DNA of 64,000 nt from Plazaster borealis (Eukaryota; Echinodermata; Asteroidea; Forcipulatida; Labidiasteridae), in the NCBI GenBank assembly GCA_021014325.1, contig CM037460.1, positions 19,311,044 to 19,375,043 of the forward strand, written 5' to 3'. A program made the position numbers and the translations under genes. Every line of letters begins with the position of its first letter. The first letter of the stretch is position 1. The notes below the pieces were generated by a model, which worked only from the letters and a program-made list of their open reading frames with translations, did no database searches and was not told the DNA's origin. Shown here piece by piece: positions 34,240 through 48,154 of the stretch.

Positions 34240-37101
34240 TTATGGGGAGGCATCAGTGCTTGGACATATACCTTCTTCTTCTTCCTAAAAACGCCACCCA
34301 TAAATGATCCCAATAGCATTCCCTCCCCCTAACACGAAGTAAACATTCACAACAAATTCTTCTTGCAATAATTTTAAGTCAACTCAGCTGCAACAAAAAA
34401 ATATCCATGTTTAGCCATCGATGCAAACCCCATCGGTCTAAAATAATCATGACCAACCGACCAATAATCTTAATTAATTCGCGTCCAATCTGACACATTG
34501 ATGACTCTTCATCACAAATAAATTGACAAGAAAAATGCGTCCACACGTAATATCTGAAATTTCAGAGGTGTTGGTTCCTCCAGCGCTCACACACACACAT
34601 GGCGACCAGATAAATACAACACCTACATTAACCGCTCACCCCAAACCTGTCAGCAACTCCGGTCCCTGTGAATTATCAAATATTTCTCCCCCTCTTTATT
34701 TTGACTATTTGGACGTGAGAATGCGAAACAATTTATAGTCAGCGCGGAATCTTCTCCAAAATATTTTGGAAACATTGCAAACGATCATTCTTCGAAATCA
34801 TCTTCCATTTTTTTTCTTCCCCCCTCGGCCAAGTTTGACGGAGATGGATTCGGGGGGCCAATGTAGTATTTTTGTTAGAAGTCGCCGGAGTCCGCGGACG
34901 TTGGAATGTTTGCACTTGTTTGTTATGTTAAGTCTAGTACGATTACACTTGGCCAGAAGACTTTGCAAAATATGTATATTTTGATTTCCTAATGGTTGAG
35001 CGTGACATTTTATAATTTACGAGTGGGATATAAATTATCAGAAATGTCGACAGAGCGCTTTGGTTGATGATTTAAAAACTCTCTCTCCCCCCTCTCTCTT
35101 CTTCTTCTCTGTCCACTTTTCTTTTCTTTTCTTTTTTACTGCATGCCTAAGGAGGCTGGTGTAAAGCTGTAGCCAGCGAGTGTAACTCTAGTAAGAATTA
35201 AAGTTGACAATATAATTGTACATGTGAACTTCGCTTGATTTAATTCCCTCGGTTGGTTCAAAATCATTGACAAGTTTGACAAGTAAAGAAACCCACTCTT
35301 GTCAAAACTCCTAAGTCGTACTGTGAATAAAATACAAGATTATTTTCACAACAAATTCGATTAGTTTTCGGCATGTGGATGCTTTCTTCGCAGTGTTGAA
35401 TGGGAAAGCGCTATATGGGGGTGCGTGTGTATATATACTGGCAGGTTATAATATACCATGTCACACTCGCTGTTTGGAAGGCTCTGGTTGCTGCGTTGTC
35501 TGAAAGGAGAGAAACCAGCAGGCTCTGTTTTGACTTGCTGTTTAAACTTCACAAACACAAAAACACAATTCATACCGTACCACGAGTCGACGGGCCCCGT
35601 GAAAACATCGTTAAGATAAGGGCATTGTTCGGAAGAATTCCCCCGTCCTTTTTTTAGAAAATACCCCGAGCAAACTCGCCCTGGCCCCCCTGGGCATTGA
35701 GGCCTTGCAAAACACTGAAGGGAGAAAGGGAAAACAAAACACTATACGGTCAAAAAAAAAAAAAAAAAGCACAATCATGACTGTTCTTTCTTTCAGCAAA
35801 CGCTCGTATTTTTGCTGTTCTTGCGGGGACCTCGTACCATGGATCGTTTATTTGCATTAGCACGTAGTTTACCCAAGTTGTAACATCTATTTTTTCTGGG
35901 GGTTTCCAATATTTGGGAGGTTTTGAATCGAGCGAGGGAAAACAAATACAGGGGAAGCGGCCGCAGGGAAAACCGCCTCGGTGCTGGTGTTGGCACTGGG
36001 AACAAAACAGACTTAGCTATGGGAACATCCGCGCCTCGGGCGTGTAAGTAAAGAAATATTAGGAGTTGTGATAGAAAGCAACATGAACAGCCGAACAAAT
36101 AGCCTTATCGAAATAATCATAACAACGTTAATAAACCAACTATACACACTGAACCTGGTTGCAGCTTCCCTCTTATCGCATTATACAAGGCATAAAAAAT
36201 AATCAACCTGATAGACAACATATGGAATCATACTTTGTATAACTCACATATCAGAAATATTCCGTGGATATTTCATCTCTCACTCAAGCTGTACAAGTCT
36301 GGAGACTGTAAACAAACAGCGTTGGTGTTTCTAAACATGACCAGCGGAGGAAAACCCGGAGTCCCGCCACCCAAGTCGGGGGCCCGGCCGCAACTTAGGT
36401 TCCAAAAAAACCAGGAGTAAACACCGACGACAACTTATTTACGTCCGAATCAAAGCATGACGAAAGTTGCTTCAAGATAAAAGTTAGTGGAATACCGTTC
36501 ACAAATACTGTCTTTGGGGGTTTATTGAGATGCAGTTGTCATCCCCGGCTGCAGACAGGAGTTCGCTTGGCGCGTTTGGAGGACTGAAGAGGAGACAGAA
36601 TTTACTCTATAGTTGATCAATAATTAAGATAGATGTATAAAGGATGTCGCATCATGGCAGAATCTGGGTTAACAGAGAAGCATTGGTAGACAAGGGACAG
36701 TTCAAAATTAGAACGAGCCAATAACTAAATAACAACAGGGGAAATAATAATCATAACAGCAGCCAACCCTTTGTCTGCCTTGGTGAAAGGGTGTAGGCCT
36801 ATTTTCTATACAATGTTGGTGGCTCCAGTGTGTTATACCATCTCGATGAAATAAATTATTTTCTCGTTATCTTTGATGTGTTAAAAAAAATTACCAAACC
36901 GTATTGCTAAACCGTTTTGCACAGAATTGTGTATAAATGTACTTCACGAAACACAGGGGTACACAAGGGGTGCAATTTAGGGCGTGATCTGACCACCCAG
37001 CGATGATGGACAAGCCGACCGTTGTCATGGCGGTATAAAGCTGGGTTGAGTCTCAGCGGTGAAAATGGATTGATTACAAGATGAAAGTGGACAACAACAA
37101 T

Positions 37102-37142
<41 letters not shown>

Positions 37143-38159
37143 AAGCAGCAGCTGCAGTCATCTTTGTTACTCTTCGTTTACTCATTTCATTTCATAACCA
37201 ATTAAACAATGTTCCAAACCTTTATTTGATTCAAAACGCCATTTTCAATTTGCACTCTAAATAATATTATAGGCATGTAAGTCTCCCCAATCCTTACACC
37301 GTGCAACGTGCTCCCCCTCCCCCTCCCCACTTCTTCCCAAGCATGATCACAATACACTTAAGCAAAGGCAAGTATCTCTTCTTCGTTTTTCTTTCAATCA
37401 TCGCTCCCGTACATTCGAACATTCAAACTTGTAATCAGTCTATTTCCTACTTATTCCCCCCACACCCCAACCTTCATAATTCTCACCTCACCCACCACCA
37501 GTCAACTACCTTTTTATTTTATTTTCACGAGATTTTTTGGTCACAGATCAATCTGTGTTGACTGACATGAGACTCCCGGAAACTTTGGAGTGTTGGGTCA
37601 ACATTAGTTGTTATTTTACTAGAGATTTGAATCGCTTCATTTGCTTGCCATTCTCGTCCGGTCGTCTTACGGCTGACTATGCATTGTGCTGTTGGTATAG
37701 TGCCTGCGGTGTCTAAATATTGGTTAGAAATTTTTTTTCTTTTTCTCTTCCACTTCCAAAACTTTCATCAGAATGACACAAAGGGGGTGAATATAAGATT
37801 GACGGAGCATGGTTGATGAGAGCGAGTTTGTGATTCAGTCATTTCATAATATTTTATTTCTCCGATGGAGGATCAATCAAAGTTTAAATAGTTGTTGCAA
37901 AGAAAGGCGATAATTTATAAGTTTCAATGACCGCTTTCAGTGCTTTGACAGCGCGTCCCACGTAGAGCGTGGGTGTTATTCCAACGGCGTGGGGTTCTCT
38001 CTGTGAGCGATTGCAACGGGGCACTGGGACTACGGGAAACTTATATGCGCCTGCCGTGCCACTTCAAGTTGTAGGGGGGCTTTGTTCCATACTTGACCCA
38101 ATCTGCGTCAGCGTATAGACCTCGTTCCAAGTTCAAGTTGTAACCATTACAACCTGATG
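34240..38159. other. No gene seen; AAC microsatellite
   Basis: Contains pyrimidine-rich runs near 35080-35136, an A-run near 35753-35768 and an AAC trinucleotide repeat at about 37092-37142. A GC-rich patch at 36330-36420 has no recognisable protein. Confidence 0.5.
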
Positions 38160-38709
38160 AGCCTAATTTCATAGAGCTGCTTAAAGGTACTGGACACGTT
38201 TGGTAATTGTAAAAAACCAGTATCCACACTTGATGTGACCCAACATATATATATGAAATAACAAACTTGTGAAAATTTAAGCTCAATTGGTCATTTGAGT
38301 CACGAGAAAAAAAGTGGAAACAATCCTTAAATGTTTTCATTGTTTTCAAACATTGAGTTTTGGAATTGCAAGATCAAAACCAATTGTTTACCCATTTCTC
38401 ATAAATTATTGCATTTCAAGCAAACATATTTCAAAGGGAGTTTCCCACCATGACCATCTTAATACCATGTAAGTTGTGTGCAAATCTGTGAACATTTTAT
38501 TTTTACTCTTACCAATGTTATGCACACCCTTTAAGCAAAACAAAACAGCCAAGCACAACCAAAGTTATGCTTACTAGAATAAGGTTCCACTCAAACCAGC
38601 CACAATACCATTTCACATGCACAATCTGGGACTGGTATCCTGCTTATTTCTGCTTAGCAGAAAATGTTTAAGCAATATGCTTTTAAGCAGCTCTATAAAA
38701 TTTGGCCCA
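38160..38709. mobile_element. MITE with CCAATTTCATAGAGC ends, interrupted by a TTAA element
   Basis: The left end CTAATTTCATAGAGCTGCTT and right end AAGCAGCTCTATAAAATTTG are the arms of the GGGCCCAATTTCAT family. They are separated by a complete TTAA element at 38181-38534. Removing the insertion restores a roughly 200-bp element like 43830-44019. Confidence 0.8.
38181..38534. mobile_element. TTAA-flanked MITE-like element, nested
   Basis: Starts TTAAAGGTACTGGACACGTT and ends CACACCCTTTAA. TTAA is duplicated exactly at the junctions with the host element, which directly supports a TTAA target-site duplication. Confidence 0.85.
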
Positions 38710-40460
38710 GGTCACTCTGGTTTGGCTTTAATATAAAAAGCTGTTTTCGCATATGGTCCAGGTTTCCCTCCACATTGAAAAGATTAAGAAGATTAGAAAA
38801 CAAAATGTATATTATTTTAATAACTGATAGTTTTCAATGTTTCATAGGCCTATTATGTAATTGGCGGCATGTTCCTTTGTAATCACTAGATACAACAATC
38901 TGACTGCAATGCGACGTTTAATAAACCTTTTATATTGATTGAAATGAATAAATGAATAAATGAAAAAGGCTGCTGGGTTTGTCCAGTTTTTGGTTAATGA
39001 CATTAATTTATACTTAGTCGAAATGATTATTTTGTTTAACATGTATCTTGTAAATTGTAGTAAACTAGTAAAGTCCACGGCTTTACGTCAACGAAACTTA
39101 TTACTTTAAATAGAAAAAAAAGTTCAAGCATGTATGACCCGCACAACGAATCATCCAGGCTGCTTTGTGGGTCGATGTTCAGAGTGAATAACGGTTAGCT
39201 TTCGGTCTCTTACACAAACATTTTAAGGACCTGTCAACTACAAGCCAGCTCAATAATACCCGTGGTCCCCCCCAAAAAAAGTACATCGATCGGGGACCAT
39301 CTTAAGCGGTACTAACTCGTGGAGTGTTTGTTCTACAGTTTGCACTGTTTGCTGGTTACCAGCCATCGATGTAAGGAGTTTGGAAAAGTTCAAAACATGA
39401 AGAGCATTCGCAAGAATCACTGAGCGGTATGGGTAAAGCAAATATACTGAGAGCTGCCTAGATCACGGGGCGGCCACAAGCCGAAGAGAACGGTGCTCCT
39501 TATTTCCCCGCCAAAGTCTTGAGACTCATCTCAGACCCTTGAGTTGATAGCTTTGAGTAATTGGCTTGGGTTGTGGTGTTATGATTGGACTTGTTTGCTA
39601 TTTGTACTGGGCACTGACTGGTTTTGTATTGGTGTTACGATCGCACAATGGGAAGATCATGCAAGCCTTATAGTTTTCAACGGAAGACAAAACCCTTTTT
39701 TTTGTATAGTGCAGTTGCCAGTAACAGGTTTACAAAACATAACAAGCTTCCGGCTTACTGTCACTTTTCGTTTTACGTATACCAGATATGTTGATGTTTG
39801 ATTTAAAGGTGCAGTGGTTTGTTGTTTAAGGAATTTGACAAGGCGATATCGCAAATAAATAAAAAATAGTATTAATAGATAAATTAGTAATATAAAATAA
39901 CGTCATATCTGATTCATTAGCTGGGAGAAACCTAACACAAAAATCAACTAAGATTCGCAATTATTACGATTTTCCCACTAACTATTTAAATCTGAAGGAA
40001 AGGTAAGACCCCACTGTTCAAGAAGCCATCGATTGTGTTATCCTCTTAAAAGTATAGCAAAGTGTTGACTGCGAATGCCGAAAGATTATGTCACACCTAC
40101 GAAGGGACCCCCCCCCAAAAAAAAAAAAATTAATAAAAAAAAAAATTTTAAAAAAGTAAAATAAAATAGGGGCCTAACTCAACCTAACTAAACTAAACTA
40201 AACTAAACTCAACTAAACTAAACTAAAACAATAAAAAATAATAATAGGCTAAAGCAATAATATCAAATTAGTAAATAAATATAATTATATAACAAAATAA
40301 TGAAATGGTGGGCATACTAAGGACAATGTTTATAAAGAAGAAAAAACACGCCCCTCCCTCCTCGCCCTGGCTCACAAAGACTGAAGGCTAAAATGACGAA
40401 GAGAACCCGCCGGGCGTAATTACTTGATGTGTCGATGTTCGTAGCCATTGTAAACTATCA
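38710..40460. other. No gene seen
   Basis: AT-rich; a C-run and A-runs at 40110-40150 and a CTAAA-type tandem run at about 40187-40228. Confidence 0.5.
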
Positions 40461-40841
40461 TTAAAGGAAGGGTATACCTTTGGTGAAATACTCAACAAAT
40501 CATAAATACCATAAAAACTTAATTGGTAAGAAACACCGTTTATTGGCCTAATGTATAACATTTTGAGAAACGATTCCCTTGAAAGGAATGTGGTTTTAGA
40601 GGACAGGGATTCAAAAACATTTCAATCTGAGAAACGTTTCTGCATGAAACGTTTCTCAGATTGTGTATTCCAATTATGGATTATTCATCCTGCGTGGACA
40701 TAACCGCTCCAGATATTCGACGATATCTCAAAAACGCTACCCCCTTTTAAAATGAATATTTAAAGGTTAGTTTTGTTGTATGTCTACATAGGATCAAAAC
40801 AATCGAACGGTTCACAAAATTAAAGGATACTTTGCCTTTAA
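40461..40841. mobile_element. TTAA-flanked MITE-like element, family D
   Basis: Starts TTAAAGGAAGGGTATACCTT and ends GGATACTTTGCCTTTAA. Contains a perfect hairpin, CAATCTGAGAAACG and CGTTTCTCAGATTG, at about 40623-40664. Related to 50524-51497. Confidence 0.75.
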
Positions 40842-43759
40842 AGCAATCACGGGAATTTATCTCCAAAAACATTGCCAGCAGTGGGTAAAATACAGTTTAT
40901 ATGCCAATATGGGACTAACACAAGTCTACAACAACAGGAAAGACTTGACCTTAAAGAGAGCATTGCGCACAAATCAAGTGCGCAGACCAATAATTCATCA
41001 AGTGCGGAATACATCGATATCAATCTGAGATGTAAGGCCTGCTCCTTCAAGACAGAGGCAAGCAAATTGGAATACAGATTTATAAACGCCCTCTATCGAC
41101 AACATTTCCCACAATGACGTAAAAAACAGTGAGAGAATACGGTGATTTGATAAGTAGCCACCCCCCCCCCCCCCTTTGCAAGGAATTTGGAATTAAATCA
41201 GGTTCCAAACAGTTTGTGTTTCTCGAACTGAAATGCATTTTCTTTTTCTTTTTTTCTTTTTTGGGGTAAGGCTTCCCAAAAGATTATTACACTAGGAAGC
41301 ATTGGGAGAAAAGTTGATGAAAATGGGAGATGTGACCACACAATGGGAGATGGGACCACACAGACACTAGCGGAAATTTCATGTCACAATTGTTTTTCTG
41401 CTCACACAATAATGAAAACTTGAGTGGTATATGACTGGGGAAGTTCCCGTCTTGTTTGTTAGCTTCCACAAAGAAACGCTCATTATTAAAGACCTTTATA
41501 TTGGTGCAGAAATCTTGATTATTAGCCCATTCAAATCAAACGTATATCTCAAAACGAGACTGGAGGGGGAAACTAGTCTGGTGCCCTTTTGATATGATAG
41601 GAAATAACATCCAGGATTGTAACATGTAACACAGGGAACCATTCAGAGATCATGTCAGCATTATGGAAGCTTGAACGTCGGGGGCATATTGGACGAGACA
41701 ATGTTATATAGGAATCGCAAGGGGATGGAGTTGGAAGCTTTGTTTCTGTAAATTGTGATGTTTCAAGTCCAAATCTGTGTCTGATTTTGGAAGATCAGTT
41801 ATTGAGGCATTCTAGGAATTGCTGAATCGGGTACTCGACCACCCGGTCATTGAACTTATTTCCTATCCAATAAACAGGATCAACTGGCGAGTATAGCTGT
41901 CCAGAGTGCCCGAGGAAAAATGGTCATTTTTCCACACCATCCTGGCTTATGACAGAACCATGCGCGTTGGTATCTTAACAATTAACTTAAAGATTATGGT
42001 CTCACCTGAACGCGGTGCATACATTGTGGTGAGTTGTACTCGAGTTCAAGCTCAAAATGTCTTTTGTCACTGTGGTTGAATTGTGACGTTCGTTCGTCTA
42101 CTCCATGGAGTGTCAGGCGAAACCCATTCAACAACATGTTCCGTACTTTTGTGCGAGTAACTCAAGTTTATAAGAAGAAGAAGAAAAAAACTGCCCTTTT
42201 TTTTATTCGTAAACTTTGGTTGCAGTTTCGAATTTCAGTAAAATCAACCAGTTTATTGTGTTGCTTTTCATTCTTTCGCTAGGAGCTTGACGCCGGGCTG
42301 TCGCCACCGCTGCCGGGCCAGGCTATTCAAAATTGCAAGGCAAAACCCGAGCGACGTGAAATCATATTCCATGTCCGATAAACTGAGAGAAAAAGAAAAA
42401 AGAAGAAAATCAGTATAAGAAAGTGTTGGGCTGAGGCATTGCTGAGGTGTGTTGCAGCTTATGGGTGGGTGAAGGTCCGCTATGTCACACACTGAGGGCA
42501 CGGTGGTACAGCAAACGCTTAAGCCACTGTACCCAAAACGAGCTCGCGCAGACGACATCATTTCCCGCGCGCGCGAATTGGCCCGCCGGTGAGGAAATCG
42601 GGGCAAAATATGACACGTCTAGCTTCTTGGAGCTTCGCTAAATTAAGATTTTGTCCGTTACTAAGCAGTCTTAGGCCCTTCTTGGTTATAATATCCCAGG
42701 CAGATGTGTCTACCTGGAGCTATAACGCATCGGGTTTGGACGGACTTGACAAATTGTGTTCACTCGATTCTCGCGGGCGCTGCGGGCGTGGAATTCGTCT
42801 GCAAAGATTTGCACAAATTGAGCGTTCTGGCCCGAGACTTTTGATGAAGCCAATGTGCTGAGATCAGTTTTTTTGTGCATCATTATTGCCTGTCCTATTT
42901 TAATAATAGTTCGCCTTGTGGCAGTTTCTGGCTGTTCGGGGGGATTTTATCACTCAATAAAACACACCTCACAAGCCTAGGTTTTCACCGGATTGAGGTT
43001 TTATTTTTTTCCTTTAGCGGCAAAAGAGAACATGTAGGCCTATCACAATGCGGTGGATGGACCGCTTTGAACCATTGACGAGTGCGAGGACCGATTGATA
43101 AAAAATACAGCTGTTTTTTCACCGAATCAGGGTGTTATTTTATTTGATTCGAAATATTGAATGTTGACACGGATTTTCTCAGCAATCATTGATAAAACCG
43201 CCCCTGGAAATCTGGGAATTATGCGCTTCGAGTTTATCCTCTCCTTTCAGTTTGGTTGTGCCTATGTTTGGCCGACAGCGACTTCGACACCTCCACGGGC
43301 CCCCAATCAATCATATAACTCAACCACAGGTGAACTCTAATCAAAGATAGGTGTTTGTGTTCTCACAAAATCGGGCCTTTGCATACCGGAGTAAAGGGAT
43401 GTAATTCTCAAAACAAGATGCATTGTACGATTATAAATCGGGCATTATACGATGTACCGTGATCAGCGAAAGAAAGAGAGAGGGGTATAGTACTTGCGGG
43501 AGAGACAAAGATTCAAAATTGAGAAATGTCCTGGTACGAAAACTTATAATCCTATAACGTTCAGAATCACCAAATAATACCACTATATACACGAACCTGT
43601 GTGCTCCACGCAATAAGCCCTGCCCCAAACTAGACTTCCCCTTCATCCATAGCACAAGTTAACCAATTAATAATAATACTACAATGTGAGAAATAATAAT
43701 CGGCCTAATGAATGTCGACTATTATGAGATTTTGCGAGCCAAGTCTGTCCCTCAAAAAC
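40842..43759. other. No gene seen
   Basis: C-run near 41161-41174. A GC-richer patch at 42280-42850 has open frames on both strands without recognisable domains. Confidence 0.5.
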
Positions 43760-44060
43760 GCCTGACAAGACTCACAACTGGGACTCGAACCCACGCGTCC
43801 AGAGTCACGACCGGGACAGTTTACCACCAGGACCCAATTTCATAGAGTTGCTTAAGCAGAATATAATGCTTACATATTTTCAGCTAATCATAAATAAGCA
43901 GGATACCAGACACAGATTATACATGTGACATTGTATTTTGGCTGGTAACCTTATTCTGGTAAGCATAATTTGGTTGTGCTATACTTTCTGTGATTAAGCA
44001 GCTCTATGAAATTGGGCCCAGAACTTGATCTAGAGCGCCAAGCCGCTCAGTCACGACGCT
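43760..44060 (-). mobile_element. tRNA-derived SINE split by a MITE
   Basis: On the minus strand the A-box part (GTCGTGACTGAGCGGCTTGG, near 44055) and the B-box part (GGTTCGAGTCCC, near 43793) are separated by the MITE at 43830-44019. Without the MITE they form one continuous tRNA-like head. Confidence 0.75.
43830..44019. mobile_element. MITE with GGGCCCAATTTCAT ends, inserted in a SINE
   Basis: Left GGACCCAATTTCATAGAG and right CTCTATGAAATTGGGCCC are near-perfect inverted repeats. The element is 190 bp and non-coding, and the same family occurs at 23372, 24420 and 38160. Confidence 0.8.
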
Positions 44061-45773
44061 ATTCCGACACAAAGATGCTTAGGCCCCCTATACATAGAAA
44101 CACACACCAAACTGGCTCTATATGACAGTCACTTTACCACCACCCTCCTCCCCCCATATACAAAAGAAAACGAAAAGAAAGAACGAAAATGGTGTAGGGA
44201 GGGAGGAAAGACTATTATTGTCACCAGTACTCCCCCACCTCCCTTCACCGGCAAGAAGTACAGGGTCGTCATTTTCCATTTCAGACAGAGCACTTCAACC
44301 AGCGTGCACTTTAGCGCAACATCACAGAAAATACGTCTCATTGTTCCGGACCAGTTTATCGAAACAACAATTAAGTGTCTCTTCATTTTCAGACACAACA
44401 AAAGAGTCTGGCAATAATTAGTGGAGGAAAATTAGCCATCGCTTAATTCACGACAAAGCAACTCCACCAAAGGTTTATACAATTATTTAAGTCCACAACG
44501 ACGAGGGTAGTTCATCATGATTTGTCCATTTAAGCAGACGATTGTTAGCAACACTTTGGCGGTTTTTATTAAAAATAAAATCTTCTATATCTATCTTCTA
44601 AAGAAGCTTTATGCAAACGAAAAGGAGCTGCAAATGAAATTATACGACTCCTCACATCTGAAGACAATGACGCAACATCTAACAACAGAAGTTTTGGTTT
44701 TCTCTCCAAAAACAACCCCGCGAATGTGTGTATAGTAGTTTCATCATACTTCTATTGGAAATAATTATACTTCTTATCAAATTGTTTCTCTACCTCCATG
44801 AGACATTAAAGAAAACACAAATAACGTTTTCAAAGGAGAAAACAACCTGTACTACGTTCCCCCTGATCGGTTGTTGTTCTTTCCATGGAGATTTGAGACG
44901 GAAATATCGCGGATATTGGCGGCTGTGTTCCTTTCAAACACCAGTTTGGGAATTCATTTTTCAAGCCTTCTTCCAGGGTGAACACAAAATTTTTGTCTAT
45001 ACAAATCAAGCTGCATCTTTCTCGTGATAATTAAGTTAACGCCTAGGTCTATTGTTAGCTCGGAGCCAAAGCTAAACTCATATTCGAATATCTTATAGAA
45101 TAAACAGTGTATACCCAGGGTGATTACGAGTTACGCAAACAAGTTTCGTCAGCTCAAAGTTGTGACGTTATAAAGTTATAAAATACAGGTCTAAAACTTT
45201 GAAGGAAAACACAAGTGTTGATCCTTCATAAAATGATAAGAGAAAATGAAGAGAACAATACTACCTATTACAATGACTTGCATAATTGCAAAGCAATCTG
45301 TCTCACGTCTTGACTCTTCCATTGAAAACAACAGACGTCTAAACGTCTACGAAACAACATAACGAATTTGGTTCTCAGTTTGATCGGAAAGAAACTGGGA
45401 AAGGGGGGTCACGGGAGGAAGATAAACCAAAACTAGAAGAAAAATCGAGACGTAATACTGGCAATCTACAGAATGGGTAACCATCTCTTCCAAAATATCA
45501 TAACTGATCAGTTTTATTCTGAGATCTCACAGATTATAAAAGTCACACTGTAGCAATTTTCTGGATATTGTTTTTAATTGTCCGATATAATGTCATAATG
45601 GCATTTGAAGACTACCACTATTCACCGTTGTGTATTTCGATTGCCACGATCAAAATAAGCCCGATGTACGAACGTGCACAAAACCATTGACAAAATGTAT
45701 CCTGTTTTTCTTTGTTCTAAAACGCGAACACATATAGTTTGGTGAAATTCTCACAATGATCTACAATTAAAAA
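44061..45773. other. No gene seen
   Basis: AT-rich; several short open frames without recognisable domains. Confidence 0.5.
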
Positions 45774-45828
45774 ACAACAACAGCGACAACAACAACAACA
45801 ACAGCAGAAACAACAACAGCAACAACAT

Positions 45829-45865
<37 letters not shown>

Positions 45866-45895
45866 GTCAACAGCAACAGCAACAGGAACAACGCC

Positions 45896-45941
<46 letters not shown>

Positions 45942-45942
45942 A
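45774..45942 (+). repeat. CAA/CAG trinucleotide tract (glutamine-rich frame)
   Basis: About 55 consecutive CAA/CAG triplets with scattered single-base variants (CGA, CGT, CGC, AAA, CAT, GAA), ending at TGA. The Gln frame has no upstream ATG before a stop at about 45757 and no splice-supported neighbour. A microsatellite is the simplest reading. The complementary strand gives a long poly-Leu frame, which is an artefact. Confidence 0.85.
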
Positions 45943-48154
45943 CCTACCGGTACTCTTCCTTACCATAAGGTTATTAAGACATGATTAGGGTTGAAAAGAT
46001 GGGTAATAATGCTAAAATTTCCTCTCCTTGCTTGCTGAGGGAATGTTTACTTCCACACGCGCTCTTCTGTTGTTTCAGAAAGAATGAAACATTGTCATTT
46101 TCTGATCCTGTTTCCATTTTGTACGGCCATTGCATTCCGCCTTTGGCGCTCGGCTCATCGGAGGATCAATTTCCCTAACATGCCCGAAGGGCTCAAGCTT
46201 GAGGCCAGTTCCCCCCGTGCAACTACCCCCAGTGGACACGTTCGCTAATTTGATGGAACAAGTTAACGGACCGGTTATAACAACTTAGCTTGACACCATT
46301 GGCTCAATTGGTCTCTTGGCACCCATTAAAGCCTAGCATGATATGGTTCCACAATAAATACTGACGTGATTGTGTGCCGAGGTGAACAGTCCGAGGTGGA
46401 TGTTTTATTATGGGTCGCTAGACAGCGAAAGTGGGTCCCTAATATTCTCGCAATCTCTCCTATTATAGGCCTAAGCCATACACCACGCAAATTTCGTAGA
46501 TCTTGGTTTAAAGGAGAACTTTGTCTCATAATTATTTCAATCGATCTTCCTTACAGGAGAGTGATCGAGCCCGTGTTGGGAGAAGGTGAATTGCTCAGTC
46601 AGCCGGACCACGGTACCCTTCGATATTGTGTTACCTTGATTGGAACCTTCATCTCCAAACAACCCCCATCGGAAAGCCCTTAGATATAATAATTATGTTT
46701 TAAAAAAACACTAAATTTGACTAAGTTGCATGGTTAAATTATCTCGAAAAGGCCTTTTCGTGTCAGTTGGTACGCACTCAAACTTGCTAAGCACACTGAG
46801 TCATATCTTGCATAGCAAACATGGCTTTCCCAGCCGAAATGCCATGTCATTACAAATGGAAAAACTTCCTGAGTAGTAGGCCTATAGTCCATGTTTGACA
46901 AGTCAGCGATCTCCTTCTCTCAAGTCTCGTTTGCCTTCCCGCGATCTGCTCCGTAGTTCGAGGTCTTATTATTTCAAGTAAGCGTCAAACGGCAGACACC
47001 GTATGGCCAACATTATAGTGACAACATTACCACTATACAAAGTGTCTCGCTAATCCCAAATGGTACATCGGACGTGCATAGTGAGCGACAAAATCTGTAT
47101 TAACTGAAATTTACCAACAGGCGCAGTTTCGCAACCAACACGTTCTTATTGTGGGTTATTGTTTAAGCATGTGTTGAGGCTGATTGATGGTTAATCACCC
47201 TTGTCCCCTCACTGTGGTTTCATCTCCCTACATTGTACCTTGGGGTTACTTTACAATTATGTAATTAGCAACAACAAAACGGAGCCTTCGAGCCTTAATA
47301 ATATTTTACAGCATGACCTAAGATAATGTGATTTCAAATCGGTCTCTTTTATAAACCAAATCTGACAGAGGGTGTACTGATTAATGGTTACGCATGTACA
47401 CCTGCAACTATGCGCCTTCTCTCATGCGTTTATTTAGACGGTTTAATTTGTAACCATCTCCGGGAAGAGTGAGTCCCGCGGTCCTGAGAGAAAAAAAACG
47501 TGGGTCGAGAGAGGGCAGAGATTACGCGGTTTCAAACCCAAGCAATTGTCTCCAGATGTCGGCATTTTTTACGGTGTTTTTTTTTTTTTGTTTTTTTTTT
47601 TATATGAGGAGGGTGTTAGGTATTATTTTTCACGGGGCAAGTCTTGTTGTGAACATCTCTCGAGTGCCAGACACACACGGGTGATAAATCACATCCCAGC
47701 TACCCCCGTTTGCTGTTAGGCTCTGATCAAAAGGCGTAACAATTTAACTGTTCATCAATTAGGGTTATGGGGGGTCTGTGGTCGGGGTATGATTACAGGC
47801 TTCTAAATGGAGTAACACCCTTGATACGTCGGCTCTTCTGAACTGTTGGGGGGGGGGGTGATGGGAGGGGGTTAAGTTAACGAGGCGTGGTAGAGACAGA
47901 CCCGGTAATATGGGTGTTTTACGGAGTGTATTTTTAATATAAGCTTGTGATAGAATGTGCCTCCGCGGTCAACACTATCTATACAGGGATACCGGGTTCA
48001 GTTTAAATGATGGTAGGCCTACACCTGGCCTTTCAGAAACTCGTTCAATGTCTTAAAAGCTGCATTATAAGTTCATGCCTATTATTTTTGGGGGTGTCAA
48101 TATCACCTGTTATCAGACTCAAGTGGACAACCTTAATATATTTGTATTAAAAAT
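45943..48154. other. No gene seen
   Basis: T-runs near 47576-47601 and a G-run near 47849-47858; a 105-codon frame at 46366-46683 (+) is unrecognised. Confidence 0.5.

Noticed and set aside
45751..45966. Poly-leucine frame on the minus strand
   Set aside because: It is the complement of the CAA/CAG tract.
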